A stretch of 64,000 nucleotides of DNA from Lepisosteus oculatus. Taxonomy: Eukaryota; Chordata; Actinopteri; Semionotiformes; Lepisosteidae. The notes beneath the pieces are model-generated. The model did no database searches. It saw only the letters and a list, made by a program, of their open reading frames with translations, and was not told the DNA's origin. Location of the stretch: the NCBI RefSeq assembly GCF_040954835.1, contig NC_090718.1, positions 13,221,532 through 13,285,531 of the forward strand, read 5' to 3'. This document shows, piece after piece, positions 12,079 to 24,530 of the stretch; position 1 is the first letter of the stretch, and every line of letters begins with the position of its first letter. The position numbers and the translations under genes were made by a program.

Positions 12079-13390
12079 TTCATTATATTTATGATTGTAA
12101 CTACTGGTGTGGAAAAACCCATCTTCTGGGCCAGTAAATCTGGAAATGGAGTACTTGTTGAGGTCAAAAAGAGACAAGGTTTGTGCAGAAAGTGCAAACT
12201 TGTTTGGGTTAGGGTGCAATAAGTACCAGCGGAGGGAGTCTGAGATCTCTGACGGCTTTTTCTAAGATACACTCCAAGATTTTAAATAACACATGTAGAG
12301 GGAGGGAGGGGATCTCTTTTCATAGCCTAGTGGATGCCTGAATTTCACTGCTGCGATAGTTTCTCTGAAGTCACCACTAGCACATAGCTTTTGGGTTATT
12401 TTTCTGTCACTAAATTTGAATTTGTAGGAATTATGGGACGTAGTGGTGAACTGTAAAAATAAACCAACATATCACATGGTCTCAGGACAGTGCGGTAAAC
12501 CTGGGGAATGTGCCTGACAAGTAAATGGGGAGTTTAAACGGATTTGGTGAAGATATTGAGAGAAAAAAAGGAAAAATAAAGGAAAGCAAAACGAAGAATG
12601 TCCAAATTCAGGAAGGGAGGTCAAAACGATAAAACCATGCATGCTTACAAAACACAAGATACTTAACAAATGGCTTTTACTATTTATCCTACAGCATATA
12701 CATCTGCTTTCTGACACCGGTTTTAGGTCTTTTTAACGGACAGGTCACCACTGTGTACACAGTTGTATGTAGGGTGTAGGAGTTGATAGAGATTTGTGAT
12801 CTAAACTACAAGGTTGTCTCCAGGAAATTCCAAGTGAGACCACACTGTTGGACTCTTGGTGCGGTAGAAATGTCTAGCTGAATAAATGGGTGCAAATGGA
12901 AGTTCCTTTGGACAAAAGGGCGAGCCGAATAAAATAGTAATGCACCAACGGTAAAGCGTGATTTGTGCACCTTTGAAAAAATGCGCAACAGTGCTCATAT
13001 TGTGGTTACCAAGAAAGCAAATTGGATGTGGTGCTTCCAGAGGTCTGTGGAGGGCACAGCTGATGCCCAGCTGCTTTTCACGAGAAGGCGACAGGACACT
13101 GATCCGCCCAGTTTCTTGCTCGCCGGTCTCTGCATTTCTCCGTTCGAAAAGCCAAGCTGCAGGGGGTCAAGGGAGCTGCAGGACAGCTAGCAGCACCGCA
13201 TCTGGGATTTCAGTCACATTTCTACTCTGGCTGGACCTGTGGGCCCTAGCAAGCACGCTGCTAAACAGAAGGCACCTGTATACATTATTAACGGGGTTTG
13301 TTTTCCTCCAGCTGTCATGGAGAAATCCGAGGTGGAGGTGTTTAACCCTTCGCGCTCGGAAATATCCTCCATCTGTCGTCGGCGGCAGCC
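12079..13390. other. Non-coding sequence, nothing identified
   Basis: No repeat or exon was identified. The 172-codon frame at 12958-13476 overlaps open frames in other phases and on the other strand and has no recognisable domain; it is probably chance. Confidence 0.45.
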
Positions 13391-13394
13391 ACTT

Positions 13395-13500
13395 CATCGC
13401 CCTTCGGCTTCATTCAAGAACCAGCTGGATGAGACCCTTGGACCAATGCATGGCTTCCAAATGGAAGCTGGTCTGAATGACGATCTCTTGCTTGCAACCT
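13395..13500 (+). mobile_element. CR1/L2-like LINE 3' coding fragment
   Basis: The plus strand reads SFKNQLDETLGPMHG at about 13412-13456. This matches the SFKKRLDEILG tail shared by the fragments at 29935, 37560 and 47945. It is the extreme C-terminus of a non-LTR retrotransposon ORF2; nothing upstream is recognisable, so the insertion is 5'-truncated and decayed. Confidence 0.5.
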
Positions 13501-16500
13501 TATGTTCTTATGCAATGCGATTTCAATATAATATCAAAAACTTTAAGGAGGGAAGCCAGTCACAAAACAACCTCACTTCAGCAGAGTTCCTTCAAAAACA
13601 CAAGAGGTATGTGCTGTTAATCCAAATTAGCCAAGTATTTGAATGAAGTTAATGAATTACGTGTTTTAATTATAATCTAATTAAGTGAAATGTGACCTTT
13701 TGGTTATTCATCAAAAGCAGAAAGAAAGCCGAAGTTTTTATGTCTGTAAAACATTGCATGCATGTGTTAAATTCGATGCAGCACTGCCACTGATAACAAA
13801 CCCATTCCTTATGACAATTATTTAGAGCAGGGGAAAAACGTGGTATTTTACATCTTGGATTTTATCCTCTATGACTGATAGAGAATATAATTAAATCTAT
13901 TTACAGAAACAAAGCCAGAAGGCAAAATAAGCTTGTTCCACACAGAGTGTGAAGTACACAAGCTCATATAGCTGTCGTAGGTGTTGCTTCTTAATAATTT
14001 GGAAATTAATCCATTAGGTTCTAGCATGTTCCCCCCAAAAAATTGGTCTGTCAGCAGGGCAACAACATTATTTTACTATACTGTAAATCATTACATTCGA
14101 TTTCACAGAGTTATTTAGTGCAGTGTCAAAATTCTTTTGAAAGTAGAAAAAAAAATAAAATACGACACATGAGTGATGATAAAAGGAAAACGTTTTAAAA
14201 TAGAATGTAATGTACTTATTCCCCGGAATAACTGAATAAACATATTTATAGATAAAGTAGTGCTGATAACCTGCCAAGCTTCAACACTGCAGCTCCCCCT
14301 CCAAACATTATGAATTCATTGCAGTGAGCTGGCAGATTTACAGATTTCAGGCAAATAGAGAAGTATAAATATGGACGATAAGTAAGAGAGCAGGCTTGAT
14401 TTGAATTGGTAACACTTCTCATGTTGCTGTGCCCTGTTTTTTCATACTGAACAGTTTGTGATAGCTATGGATCTGCACATCCGCGTCTGAAACCCCCAGG
14501 CTCCTACATCCACAGTACTGACGTCCGATATCTCAACTGGATATTGTACTGTAGCTTTTTGCAAAACGTGTCTAAGACCAATATTGTTTTGTGTCAACAG
14601 GCTGCTGCAAAGCCCAATGCATACTCTTCGGACACATGGGATGCAGAATCAGCGACACTTCTTACTTGCTTTCATTTTATGGACCTTGGAAAGACATAAA
14701 GACCTCCTTCCTGTAGTGCAGTGGTACCAATTCTCAGGCTTCACCTGGTCTCAGGTGTGTGGACTTTACCCTCCTCTCCGTCGGGGTGCTGTTGAGTCTG
14801 ATGTCACTGTACAGTAACTGCTCTTTTCACACACAGCAAATTCCCCTGCTCTCAATCAAACGTCCACAGAGCATTCAGAACAAATTCCTACCTTCAATCA
14901 CACATCAAAATTACAATGTGCTAATGCAATTTGCTTTAACTGTGTTGAATCCTAACCATCTTGACAATTAGATTACTCTTAAAAAAGCATATGGATTTCA
15001 GACTAAATTACTCAAGCAGCTTTATTGCTTTAGAGACAGCACATATGTTTATTCCTTCTTTTTTAATATGGAAATTGTTCAATCAGAAAACGCCTTACAA
15101 TTGCATAATGCTTTAAGTGGCTGAGCCGATACCTTCTTAACTACATTTATTTTGAAATTTTCAATAGTACTCAATGAAGATAGAATCATAAAAAAGAAGC
15201 TTAGAAATAATTGCTTCTGCTCAAAATCGCACTGAAATAGAACAATATCATTTCTTGCTGTCATGTTTCACCATGCATTGCACTTACCATCGTCCAATAT
15301 GATTAAATGCAAAGTGAATTCACTGCAGTTAGCAATGGCTATGACTGGGAAACTCTTGTAGCATAACATTGCATAACATCATGCATACTGTATGTAGGGC
15401 AGAAATCTAAATTCTACTTCCACTGTGTGAAAATGGACAGGGTGTCCAGAGCGCCCCTGAAAATAAATGCAGAGTGTTGGGGTCCCCAAGTTCAGACCTC
15501 AGGGTTTAAAGCTCAAGCCGATTTTGGTGTTGATTTAAGGTTACCCCCAAAACCCGCTAGAGCACAGTCCTGCAAGACTCGGGCAGCCCTGCTTTACGCA
15601 TTTTTTCAATGACTCTCAAAGACCAACTGAGAAACCAAGAGAGCCCAACAGCAACGCAAGGCAAAATCCTAAACACTGCCGCCAGGAAGGATGAACGCTG
15701 CAGCATCACCTGCACACTGGGTGCAGGAATTCAGACAACTGCAACAGCATCATCAGGACAAGGAACGCACAAACAAGAGAACTCTCTAAAACATTTTTTA
15801 AACGCCCACAAAAACCAAGCCTTTTCTCCAACAGAAAAGATTCACAAACGACAAACTCCATACAGGATTAAGTCACAAACACTTCTTTTGCACACTGAGT
15901 ACTGAAGAAAGATATAAGATGTGAAGAAGGGGTTAACTGATTCCTTTCTGCACAAGAACTACTGTAGACTAGACATCCCAGGCGTAGAGTTATGGAAGGA
16001 CAGGGGGACAAATGATAAGGATTCCAGATGCCAGTTAGAGACCCCCCCCGACCATTAAGAGTGGTCAAAGTCTGGGAACTGTCCGAACACCGTGATCTCT
16101 CCCCATTACCATGGAAACGAACTACATCAGAAGGGGCTGAAAAGTGCTATATAAACTGGAGGTTTTATACCTGTATTTCGAACAATAATTCAGTCTTACT
16201 GTTCCTTGCATGCAATAAAACTCAGCTGTTTAAACGTCATCTCGGGATCCAGATCCAGTACCCTAAACACACATGATGAATCTCTAAGACAATAAGGGGG
16301 CATCCTTTTGCACAAACACCAATAAGTGAAGTGCACTGTCACCCAGGAGATGGCTTTTTAATGCTGACTTCTTACAGGTCTGTCATGCACTGAACATGGT
16401 TGCAACTGCCTCTCTTTTACACCAGCGCCTACACCACTGTTGAAAAAACATATACAACCACGCTAATGGAGCATTGCGTTTCAGGTTCAAGTTCAAGTCT

Positions 16501-18224
16501 GGATTGGAGCACTTCTGCTGTTTCAATGCGTGAAGATCAGAGTTAGATTTAACAGCACGGAGTGATTAATGCCGCATGATTAATGCCAGCATTGTTCGCT
16601 GAAAAGGACAAAATAAATCCCACTCCAAAAGTAGTGGTTTAAATAGCACTTAAGTGCAAGCTTCATCATTCCCAGGAAACAGACACTGCCCAAACAAATA
16701 AGTGCCTGCCCTCTCTAATCCACAACAAGCACTGATGGAAAGGTATGAGGTAAGCCTACTGCTCAGTGAGACTTTAATTACAGACACTTCCCAACGTTCA
16801 AAGCTCTGCAGGATAATTCAGGCACACGCATGCCAACTGGCACATGCAAACAAGACACTGCAACAAGTTGCATAGTACCTGTGGCAGCGTAGTGGCCTGC
16901 AGTACACAACCTGCTTGCTGCCTTTTGAGTGAAAGGTGTGTGTGAGCCTCCCATTTGCGATCCAAATCATTAATAGGTTTCAAATGGACCCTAATCATGG
17001 ATGACAAGCGCAACAGTAGTGCATGGGATGAAGGAAGGAAACAAGAAAAGTCACCAGATTTGGAAGGAACGGAACCCATGAGTGAGCTTTCAGAGGAAGG
17101 AGACTGGGCATGTGCCTGACTAAAATCGTTCTCTCAGCTGCATTGTGGGTAAAAAAATGGTCTTTTGTGGGTTCACCTGGAAACCTGAACTACATTTACA
17201 ACACCATTTCTGTGACAAATGTGTTACGAGTTTCCAAACAACTGACTCTCAATCATAGCCTTGGAACATAACCTGCTTATAAGGGACCATCCTGTACTGT
17301 ATTCTATATACATGAAAAGATGAAAAGAGGACTATTTTGAGCAGGGTCTTGGTCAAGGTCAGGGTCCATAGGATTATAATTCCACTCATGCTCTACACTT
17401 CTCCCGAGAGCTGAGCGCTTCTCTGGCCTGTGTGAAAGTTCAATACTACTGTATATGTTCCCAGAAACAGGAAGTACGGTATGCTCCATTTTATAACAGA
17501 CATCCCGTGAGGACAGGGGTTTGTCAGTTGGCGCAGATATCAAGTGAGACCTTGAACATACTGTATAAACCACACAGTTTACCAAAAACACTGTGCAGGG
17601 TTGGTCATTTCTTAAACTATAGACCAACTACAGGAGATTCTGGGTTTGTTTTCTCTGCAAGCCATGCAGAACCACAGGGAGGTCTTTAGCGTAATGAGTT
17701 TACATAATTAATACTATCTCTCTGCTGCTGTGGCTTGACAATTATTATCACCATTCAAAGGAATTCCAGTATTCTTTCCCCAAAAGAGCCTGCACTGAAG
17801 GGGAGGAAAAAAAAGGTTTAAGTGGCTTAATACATTTAGATTTAGGAGAAACATATAGGAGAACTGCCATTAGAAAAGTAAAATAAATATATCTCTGATT
17901 AGTGTTCATAATGTAATGACCTAATTACACATCCAGTATGTATGATCACTTACACTAGGAACAGTCAAATAATGTTTGACTCTCCCATCAAATAACATTC
18001 TGGGTCCTTGTGAGCACCATGAACGAGTTATCGCCTGTGTCCCTCAAGGTTCTGAAACACTTGCAGACCTGTCCCATCACCTAAGTGTGTGACGACAGCA
18101 ATGGTGGGCTCCTTGGACTAACAAAATACTGAGCTCAGGTCCCGTGATTACATAAACAAGCCAGGTATGTTTATCTGTGAGCTGTGTTAAAATGCCAAAA
18201 TGATCTGCTTACGAATCCATATCC
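13501..18224. other. Non-coding sequence, nothing identified
   Basis: Long unique stretch, mostly AT-rich. No RNA gene, exon or clear repeat was recognised. TGATTAATGCC and a near-identical GATTAATGCC sit next to each other at 16562-16587, a small homeodomain-type pair. The open frames are short and scattered. Confidence 0.45.
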
Positions 18225-18465
18225 CATTTAATAGGTCCAAACATCTGATGTTGTTTTTGCACATTACCTGTTACCTTTTTGTTGTTTTGTACACTGCCTG
18301 TTGTTGTTTTGGACACTGCCTGTTGTCTCTGTCTTTCTTTTATTATACAATTATATTGCTGTTTTTTTTATACTACGTATCGTCTGAGAGCTAGTTAAAT
18401 AGCATTTCATTATACCAGATACCTGTATATGAGTATAATGACAGCAAACAAACTTGAACTACTAA
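18225..18465 (+). mobile_element. Retroelement 3' tail with internal duplication
   Basis: It contains TTTCATTATACCAGATACCTG followed by 'gagtataatgacagcaaac'. This layout resembles the 3' tails of fish non-LTR elements, which carry 'atttc.tt.tac..atgacaataaa' type ends. A 22-bp unit, TGTTGTTTTGTACACTGCCTG plus one base, is tandemly duplicated near 18279-18323, with a diverged third copy just upstream. No coding part is present. The parent element is not identified. Confidence 0.4.
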
Positions 18466-18840
18466 GCCTTTAAAAAAAAATTATAACACGGATTTTAAAC
18501 GATGTTGTAAGACATGACCATGCTTGAGAAATAATCTGATGGGCCCAAGACCATCAGATCCATCAGTGTTATAAGTAGTAGACTGTTGTGGTAATAGAGG
18601 CTGACAGTTTCAGGACACCGTTAGTAGCAGAGTGGTGAAATTGTGAGGTCCTATGAGCGCATCTGAGGTGTCAACAGAGTGAGAGATTCTATTTGTTCAC
18701 CTTATGCTGTACTGCCCCTAGTAATTTTTGATTATGTCCCTCGACCACACCTAGGGCCTTCTGAGAGACTCAAAAGATAAAGGTGCGCACCCGAGCATTA
18801 GTCAGGCCCTGCGAACACGGGTTTGACTCCTGGGCGGAGC
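18466..18840. other. Non-coding sequence, nothing identified
   Basis: Short unique stretch between two retroelement copies; no feature was recognised. Confidence 0.5.
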
Positions 18841-18841
18841 A

Positions 18842-19095
18842 GCGGCTCTGTGGCTCAGGATCTGCGCCTGGGGCTGGAAGGTTGCCGGTTCAAATCCCGC
18901 AGCCAGCAGAGGAATCCTACTCCACTGGGGCCCTGAGCAAGGCCCTTAACCCCAACCGCTCCAGGGGTGCTGTACAATAGCTGACCCTGCACTCTGACCC
19001 TGAGATTCTCTCCCTGTCTGTGTGTCTCATGGAGAGCAAGCTGGGGTATGCAAAAAGACGAATTCCTAATGCAAGAAATTGTATAGGGCTGGTAA
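18842..19095 (+). repeat. tRNA-derived SINE (family A), plus strand
   Basis: Pol III promoter boxes are visible: box A GTGGCTCAGG near 18850-18859 and box B GGTTCAAATCC at 18887-18897. The body (CACTGGGGCCCTGAGCAAGG, then 'cttaacccc') and the tail (GGAGAGCAAGCTGGGGTATG, 'aaattgtatagggc') match the two minus-strand copies at 33040 and 34250. It is near full length at about 250 bp. A flanking target-site duplication was not clear. Confidence 0.85.
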
Positions 19096-21175
19096 AGTGA
19101 TGTAATGTTATGTTATGGGTTGGGCACTAGCCGACTCTGACTGGGATGCCAGAAGTGGCAGGGCACCCATGGCTGATCCACGCCAGAGAGTGGGCTGGGA
19201 TTAGTCAGCCAGGGCAGCCTCGCAGGAGCTTGTATGTTAGCTGTGCTGTTGGTAAGGCACGAGCCTGTACTCCAACAGGCCTGGGCAGCACCAGGTTCAG
19301 GGCAGAGGTGCAGGGACGTGTCAAAAGACGGTTTGAAGGTGGGAGGGCTGGAGGAATCTGCCTCCGCTTCCTCTTCTCCCCTGTGAGCGCTGTAGGGTTT
19401 GCAACAGGAAAAACACACAATTGTCAAAACTCAACGACAGGAAAAACTTTTTGTGATTTTAAAATAAAAAAAAACATCAGACTTGAGTGCTATAGCTCTT
19501 GTGTACATCAACAGACGCAGTTCATTTGTATTCTTGATTATTTTGTCTGCAATAGTGGTACAGAAAATAAGCTACAAAGAAGCTGAAAATTGTACTCGAT
19601 AAAACATGGTCACGGACAGTATCCCATTTAATAGGTCTTTTGAAATAAACACATAAAAATATTTTCTTATACTGTAGTGATCAAACATTTTAGTTCACTT
19701 AAAAGCCTTACATTCTATTTTTAACAGTATAGATGTCTTCTCCAAGAAAGACAAAAATCAGTAGAATGGGCTCTTTCTCCGAGGTTTATAAAAGCAAACA
19801 CAACATAATTACAAAACTATCTAATCTAAAAGCCCTTGGGTCCCTAGGAAAATGAGACTCTTTGAGGTTTTCTGCCAAGTCATTTCAATTAACATAGGAG
19901 TCGGTGTTTCTTTGTGTAACAGTGCAATTAAAGAAAGTAAGCAGGTTTACAGATTTTCTACCGACTGCCGTCTCTGAGGCAATGGACAAACACCACTCAC
20001 AGCAAGAGAGCTGTCCGCCTGACATATTTAGACCAGCAAAATAACCAACAGATATTTCCAGGAGCTACAGTATGTAGTTGGCATTCAGGCAATTGTATTA
20101 TCAGTACTGTATGTGAAGCACAATTCAACTTACAGTACATACTGTAAGAGAAGCTTGCATTGTTTCAATGTTTTGATATTTCTTAAATCTATCATAATAG
20201 TTAAAAAGTTCTAAAACTTTTAGAATTACTCAAGACTGAGAACTTCTATATTCAGAGTTTTTTTTTGTGCACTCAAAGTTAACAAGATTTTCTCATTTTC
20301 AATTACTGTAGAACACTGCCAGTTAAGTCAGGTCATCATTATTTTCCTAAGAAACTTCTCTATAACTTCAAGCTTCACAGTCATTATAGCTGTAGGCTTG
20401 CAAATGGAAACTCTGTGTGGCTAGTCACATCTCGATGTGTCTCTTTTGTAGTCTGTGTGGAAAAAAATGAAAAGAAATACAGAACGAAACACTCAAATGG
20501 AGAGAAATATCCACCCACTAGGCCCCGAGATAGAAATGTGCCTTAATGAATAATATATTTTCTAAATGGCACAGATGCCTGTTTAATCCTACAACAATTA
20601 GAGCATTTCTGGTGCAAGCTGAGCTACATAACTACAGTGGTAAGAATAAACAACAAAGGAGGAGAAATTAAAAAGTTCCTAGCGAGAAATAAAGTATGTG
20701 CTCTCAGACTCAGAGGATGCAGTGTCTTCTGGTTTTTGTTGCAACTACATTCTAAGTTACATAGTCAGTCTAACTATTTATTGAGCCACTTAATTCTAAT
20801 ATTTCCAATGTGGCTCGGAGGCGATTTACCTGTATAGGTAAGTGCACGTTTCGTGAAGCTGCGTAGTCAAATGTAAAATTCCATCAGGAAAAATCCTATA
20901 CATGCCCGTTTTAGAAAGTAATTAGGTTGATCGCTTAATTTACTGTTCAGGTGGGAGTTACAAAACAAAGTCTCTGACCTCTGTCCAAGATAACTATAAC
21001 TGGTTGCTCATGATTAAACCCTCCTGCCTTGCTCCTGGGGGGTCAGCGAGCAGGGGTTTAGTTCAGAGAAGGCAAGCAAATGGACGAAGTCTGGATTAAA
21101 GTGGTGCACTGCACAGAACGCTGAAGACCAGAGCTGAGCTCAGGACCTGTGAGGCAGCAGTGCTGATCCAATTTA
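19096..21175. other. Non-coding sequence, nothing identified
   Basis: Unique sequence, GC-moderate to about 19420 and AT-rich afterwards. The overlapping frames at 19113-19586 lie on both strands without motifs. Confidence 0.45.
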
Positions 21176-21385
21176 CTGCCAATTTATTTTTATTTGGCTG
21201 ATGCTTTTACCCAAAGCGACTTCCATTTGCACCGCTGGGTGTTTTACTGGAGCAATCTGGGCGAAGTGCCTTGCTCCAAGGGTACACCGGCTGTGTTTCA
21301 TCTGGGATTCGAAACCGCCGCCATCCAAGTACGAGTCCAGAATCCCGAGCACGGTCCCACACGGTTGCTCCACCACCTTTTCAAA
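21176..21385 (-). repeat. tRNA-derived SINE remnant (AAGTCGCTTTGGGTAAAAGC tail)
   Basis: The minus strand carries a box-B-like GGTTTCGAATCC (complement of 21305-21316) and ends with AAGTCGCTTTGGGTAAAAGC, then 'atcagccaaataaaa', a tail type common in ray-finned fish SINEs. The 5' head with box A is weak. It is probably the same broad type as the remnant at 35600-35760. Confidence 0.6.
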
Positions 21386-22299
21386 TCGGTTGTTTGCCTC
21401 AAGTGTGGAAACCCTCCTGATGGAGAATCAACTCTCCACACCTCTTTGACCTTCTCATCGGCAGGGAAGGACAATGCAAAGGAGGGGAAAAAAAGGTAAC
21501 CAATTCAAAAAAAAAAAACATTTTAAAAAGTGGGTTCCCAGAGTGCAGTGACGGGATGTCCAGAGGGCTTTTTTGGAAACTTGGGGATTTTAGCGAAAGA
21601 AATCAAGTCTTAATTTCTTAAGGCACCCTCTGCCAATGGCCCTGAGGAAGCCTTGAGAAGTGTCTGTTTCCAGCAGATAAAACAGGCGCACAGCGACTCT
21701 GGGGCTGGGAAGTTGGCTCAGCACAAACTGGCAGTCTGCTCATGTAACAGGCCCTGTCACCTACACTGAGCTGGAGAGCACATGGGCTCCTGCAGGCCAC
21801 ACCGCAGAATTAAACTCACATTGACTTTGCAAGGTAAAGGAGACACACAAACAAACAAACAAAAAAAAAACCCCAACGAAATAAAGTGGCTGATATAATC
21901 TGTCTACTGCCTGCAAGTGCCAAAGAACCTTTTCGCCTTACCTTCTTTCTAGAAAATAACAAGCCCCTGAAAAAAGGAAGAAGATTGCTTTGATGTAATC
22001 TCATTTCTTATGCTTCTCTCACGGATTGAAAGCATGGAATTTTCTGCAGACATTACAGCTCCCACTTGAATATACACATGTGCAAAGACGTTTACATCAA
22101 CACGGCAGAACACAAGGATTTTGCGTGGGAGGGCAACAAAGTTAAGGAATCATGTACTATATCCTTATTAAAAACCATCATTGGTCCTCCACGAGGCGCT
22201 ACAAATTGTGGACGGAATAAAAATGTGTTAACAGAAACTACAGCTGCACTTATATTTTGGAAATGCTTTTGTATCTAGGGCACACTTGGATCTGGAAAT
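21386..22299. other. Non-coding sequence, nothing identified
   Basis: No gene was found. A CAAA-rich run at 21848-21872 is simple sequence. Confidence 0.5.
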
Positions 22300-22700
22300 A
22301 TTTTTTTGCACGTTCCTCTTAGGTTTGACTCTCTGACAGCCGCACTGACTTTTAAATGTTAACTTTGGCTCCCGAGCTAACGAGCTCTCATCGAATACGG
22401 TCATCAAGCTCCTACGTGGAAGCCACTGGTCAGGCGTACAGTATTAGTAATCAAAGTATTCTCATTCTGTGCGACAAAAATAACTGGAAATGCAGTTAGC
22501 TGTGAGCTGGTTTGGGAATAATCCTCAATTACACAGCAAGTCACACAGTTCTTTACTGGACTCCTAGTGCAATTACTCCCTCAGCAGAGCTAGTCGCATT
22601 AGGATGATTGGTGTAGCCTGCAGGGACCAATTTCAAAATCACTGTGACCTCTTACCTGTCCAAACCCCCAGCTCCCAGTTACTCCTTCCCGACATAATTA
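22300..22700. promoter_or_regulatory. Candidate conserved non-coding element
   Basis: Unique, non-repetitive block of balanced composition with several TAAT/ATTA cores, such as ATTAGTAATC at 22443-22452, CTCAATTACAC near 22525 and GCAATTACTCC near 22570. It resembles developmental enhancer sequence. The call rests on texture alone. Confidence 0.25.
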
Positions 22701-23519
22701 CTGCTTTACAACTGAAGTAAAATGCAGTTTATCTTCCTGTCAACATGGCACCTGAACAGTGACGCTGAAATCACCTCGTCACCATTTTGAAACTGAGCTG
22801 ATTGGACCCTGAAGTTTTGGGACAGACTCTTAGAGAGTGAGGCAGCGCTGCAAAACGGCTGAGACCTCAGAAACAAGCAGGACACACAGAAACAAACCTG
22901 AATCCTGTTGCATGAGTCATCACAGACAAAGGTGTGTGCAGAAAGGAGGAAAGCCACAACTGGCAACAATCCAAACTGAGACTCATTTGTATTTTTATAC
23001 AAACACAATTCCCCATCTGATTCAAGTATTTTAATTGCCATGTCTTGTCTTAACCCAAAAAGGTGCGTGTGAGAGTAACATGCATTGCTGGCATTCCTCT
23101 TTCTTCAGGTTTAAATAACAATAAGGGAAGAAAATCGGCAATTGTCTGGGCCTAAACGTGTGGGCGGAGCTTTGTGTTTCAAAGTGCTGTGATTGGCAGG
23201 ACCTGAACTAGTGGGAGGATCATTGTGTTTTAATGTACTATACTTGGCGGTACTTAGGAGTGGTTCAGTCAATCATAGTTAACATACCTATTTAATTATA
23301 CTTAAAGAATCAATACAGAATATACTTAAGGTAAAAGCAACAGGTTATCTGAGTTATTGTAAGAAGTATTATTACTATTGCCGTTATCTTTGAAAGCTGT
23401 ATCTTTTGTAATACACACATTTCACAAAATAGATGTAAAAAACATGGAGAACAACCACCCTTTCAAGAAAACATTTAAGAAAAACTATGTTGTTTAATGT
23501 ATTTCACCTCACAATAAAA
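22701..23519. other. Non-coding sequence, nothing identified
   Basis: No repeat family or exon was recognised. Confidence 0.5.
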
Positions 23520-23640
23520 ACTGAAACCCGGAAGTCCTTCTTTTCGCAAAGAGTTGTGGGAGTAGGGAACAGCATTCCCTGGTTGTTGAAGCCAATACCC
23601 CGGCTTATTTCAGCCAATGGCAAGCGAGGTGAGCTACATG
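23520..23640 (+). mobile_element. CR1/L2-like LINE 3' coding fragment
   Basis: The plus strand reads SFFSQRVVGVGNSIPWLL from about 23537, matching FFSQRVVGVWNKLL in the fragment at 37560-37770. The conserved tryptophan of VWN is replaced by G, and the SFKKRLDE segment is degraded. This is a truncated, dead copy. Confidence 0.55.
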
Positions 23641-24149
23641 CTCTCCTCTCCTAAGTAAAAATAATTTTATCCTTAACTCAGCCTATGTATTTTTTCACTA
23701 ATAACTGACTTTGCACCGTGGAATTTTTCAAAGACCGAATAGGATTATAGATGGAAGGACACGGATACTCTGGATTCTCCTTACAGTCTTCGGATGTTAA
23801 CTTACTCATATCTATTAATTCAAGGTCACCGATGGAATAAGTTGAAATGAGCTGAAATTCCATTCGAGCTTTTAATCCTTTACATTAAATAGCAGATCAC
23901 ATGGCCATTTGGAGTAAGAAAGCACCGTCCCCCCTCCAAAGGAAAGCATTTTCGTCCCCGTCCTTCTCCTTTTGTTTTTCCTTTCTCCCATTCAATGGGA
24001 AATGCGTTTCCTTGTGTTCGATGTTCAGAAATGGCAACTTGGCACGTTCTGTTAGATGTCTGTGGCGTTTATTATCAATTCAGCCAGATTCTCACCAAGT
24101 GGAGCCCTCAAGCGCCGGGGGGCAACAGCACTGAAAGGAACAGTGTAAA
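23641..24149. other. Non-coding sequence, nothing identified
   Basis: No feature was recognised. Confidence 0.5.
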
Positions 24150-24530
24150 ATAATGTTTATCATCTTAATTTGTTCTGCGCTGCTCTTGTTCAGCTGAGCG
24201 AGTTATCCAGGGATAATTCTGCTTGGTTTCGAGAAAGCCACTGGCTCGTCTCACATGGCACCCATGCCCCGCATTTCTCCCTGACAGCGAGCAAACTGGC
24301 CGAGAAAAGACAAAAACAGCAAAACAAATAACGGGAGGTACTGTGTCGATGCTTGTTTTTTTGTGTGTTTTTTCCCCGCTGTCTCCTTGTACTTTGGCAT
24401 CACAAACTTCCTGCTGATTAATTCGGGGGGTAATCTGGAAAATTCTCATAAGATCAAAGTAATCTCCACGCGGCTCCAGACAGAAGGATTAAATTCCTCC
24501 CAGCTAATTATTGATTGGTTAAAATCAAGA
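24150..24530. promoter_or_regulatory. Candidate conserved non-coding element
   Basis: Unique block containing CTGATTAATTC (near 24414-24424) and CAGCTAATTATTGATTGG (24501-24518), which holds back-to-back homeodomain and TALE-like cores. This is enhancer-like texture; conservation is unproven. Confidence 0.3.

Noticed and set aside
12958..13476. 172-codon open frame
   Set aside because: It overlaps frames in two other phases and the opposite strand, has no domain, and runs into a LINE fragment.
18848..18920. Possible functional tRNA gene
   Set aside because: Boxes A and B are present, but there is no cloverleaf, and the SINE body and tail recur in other copies.
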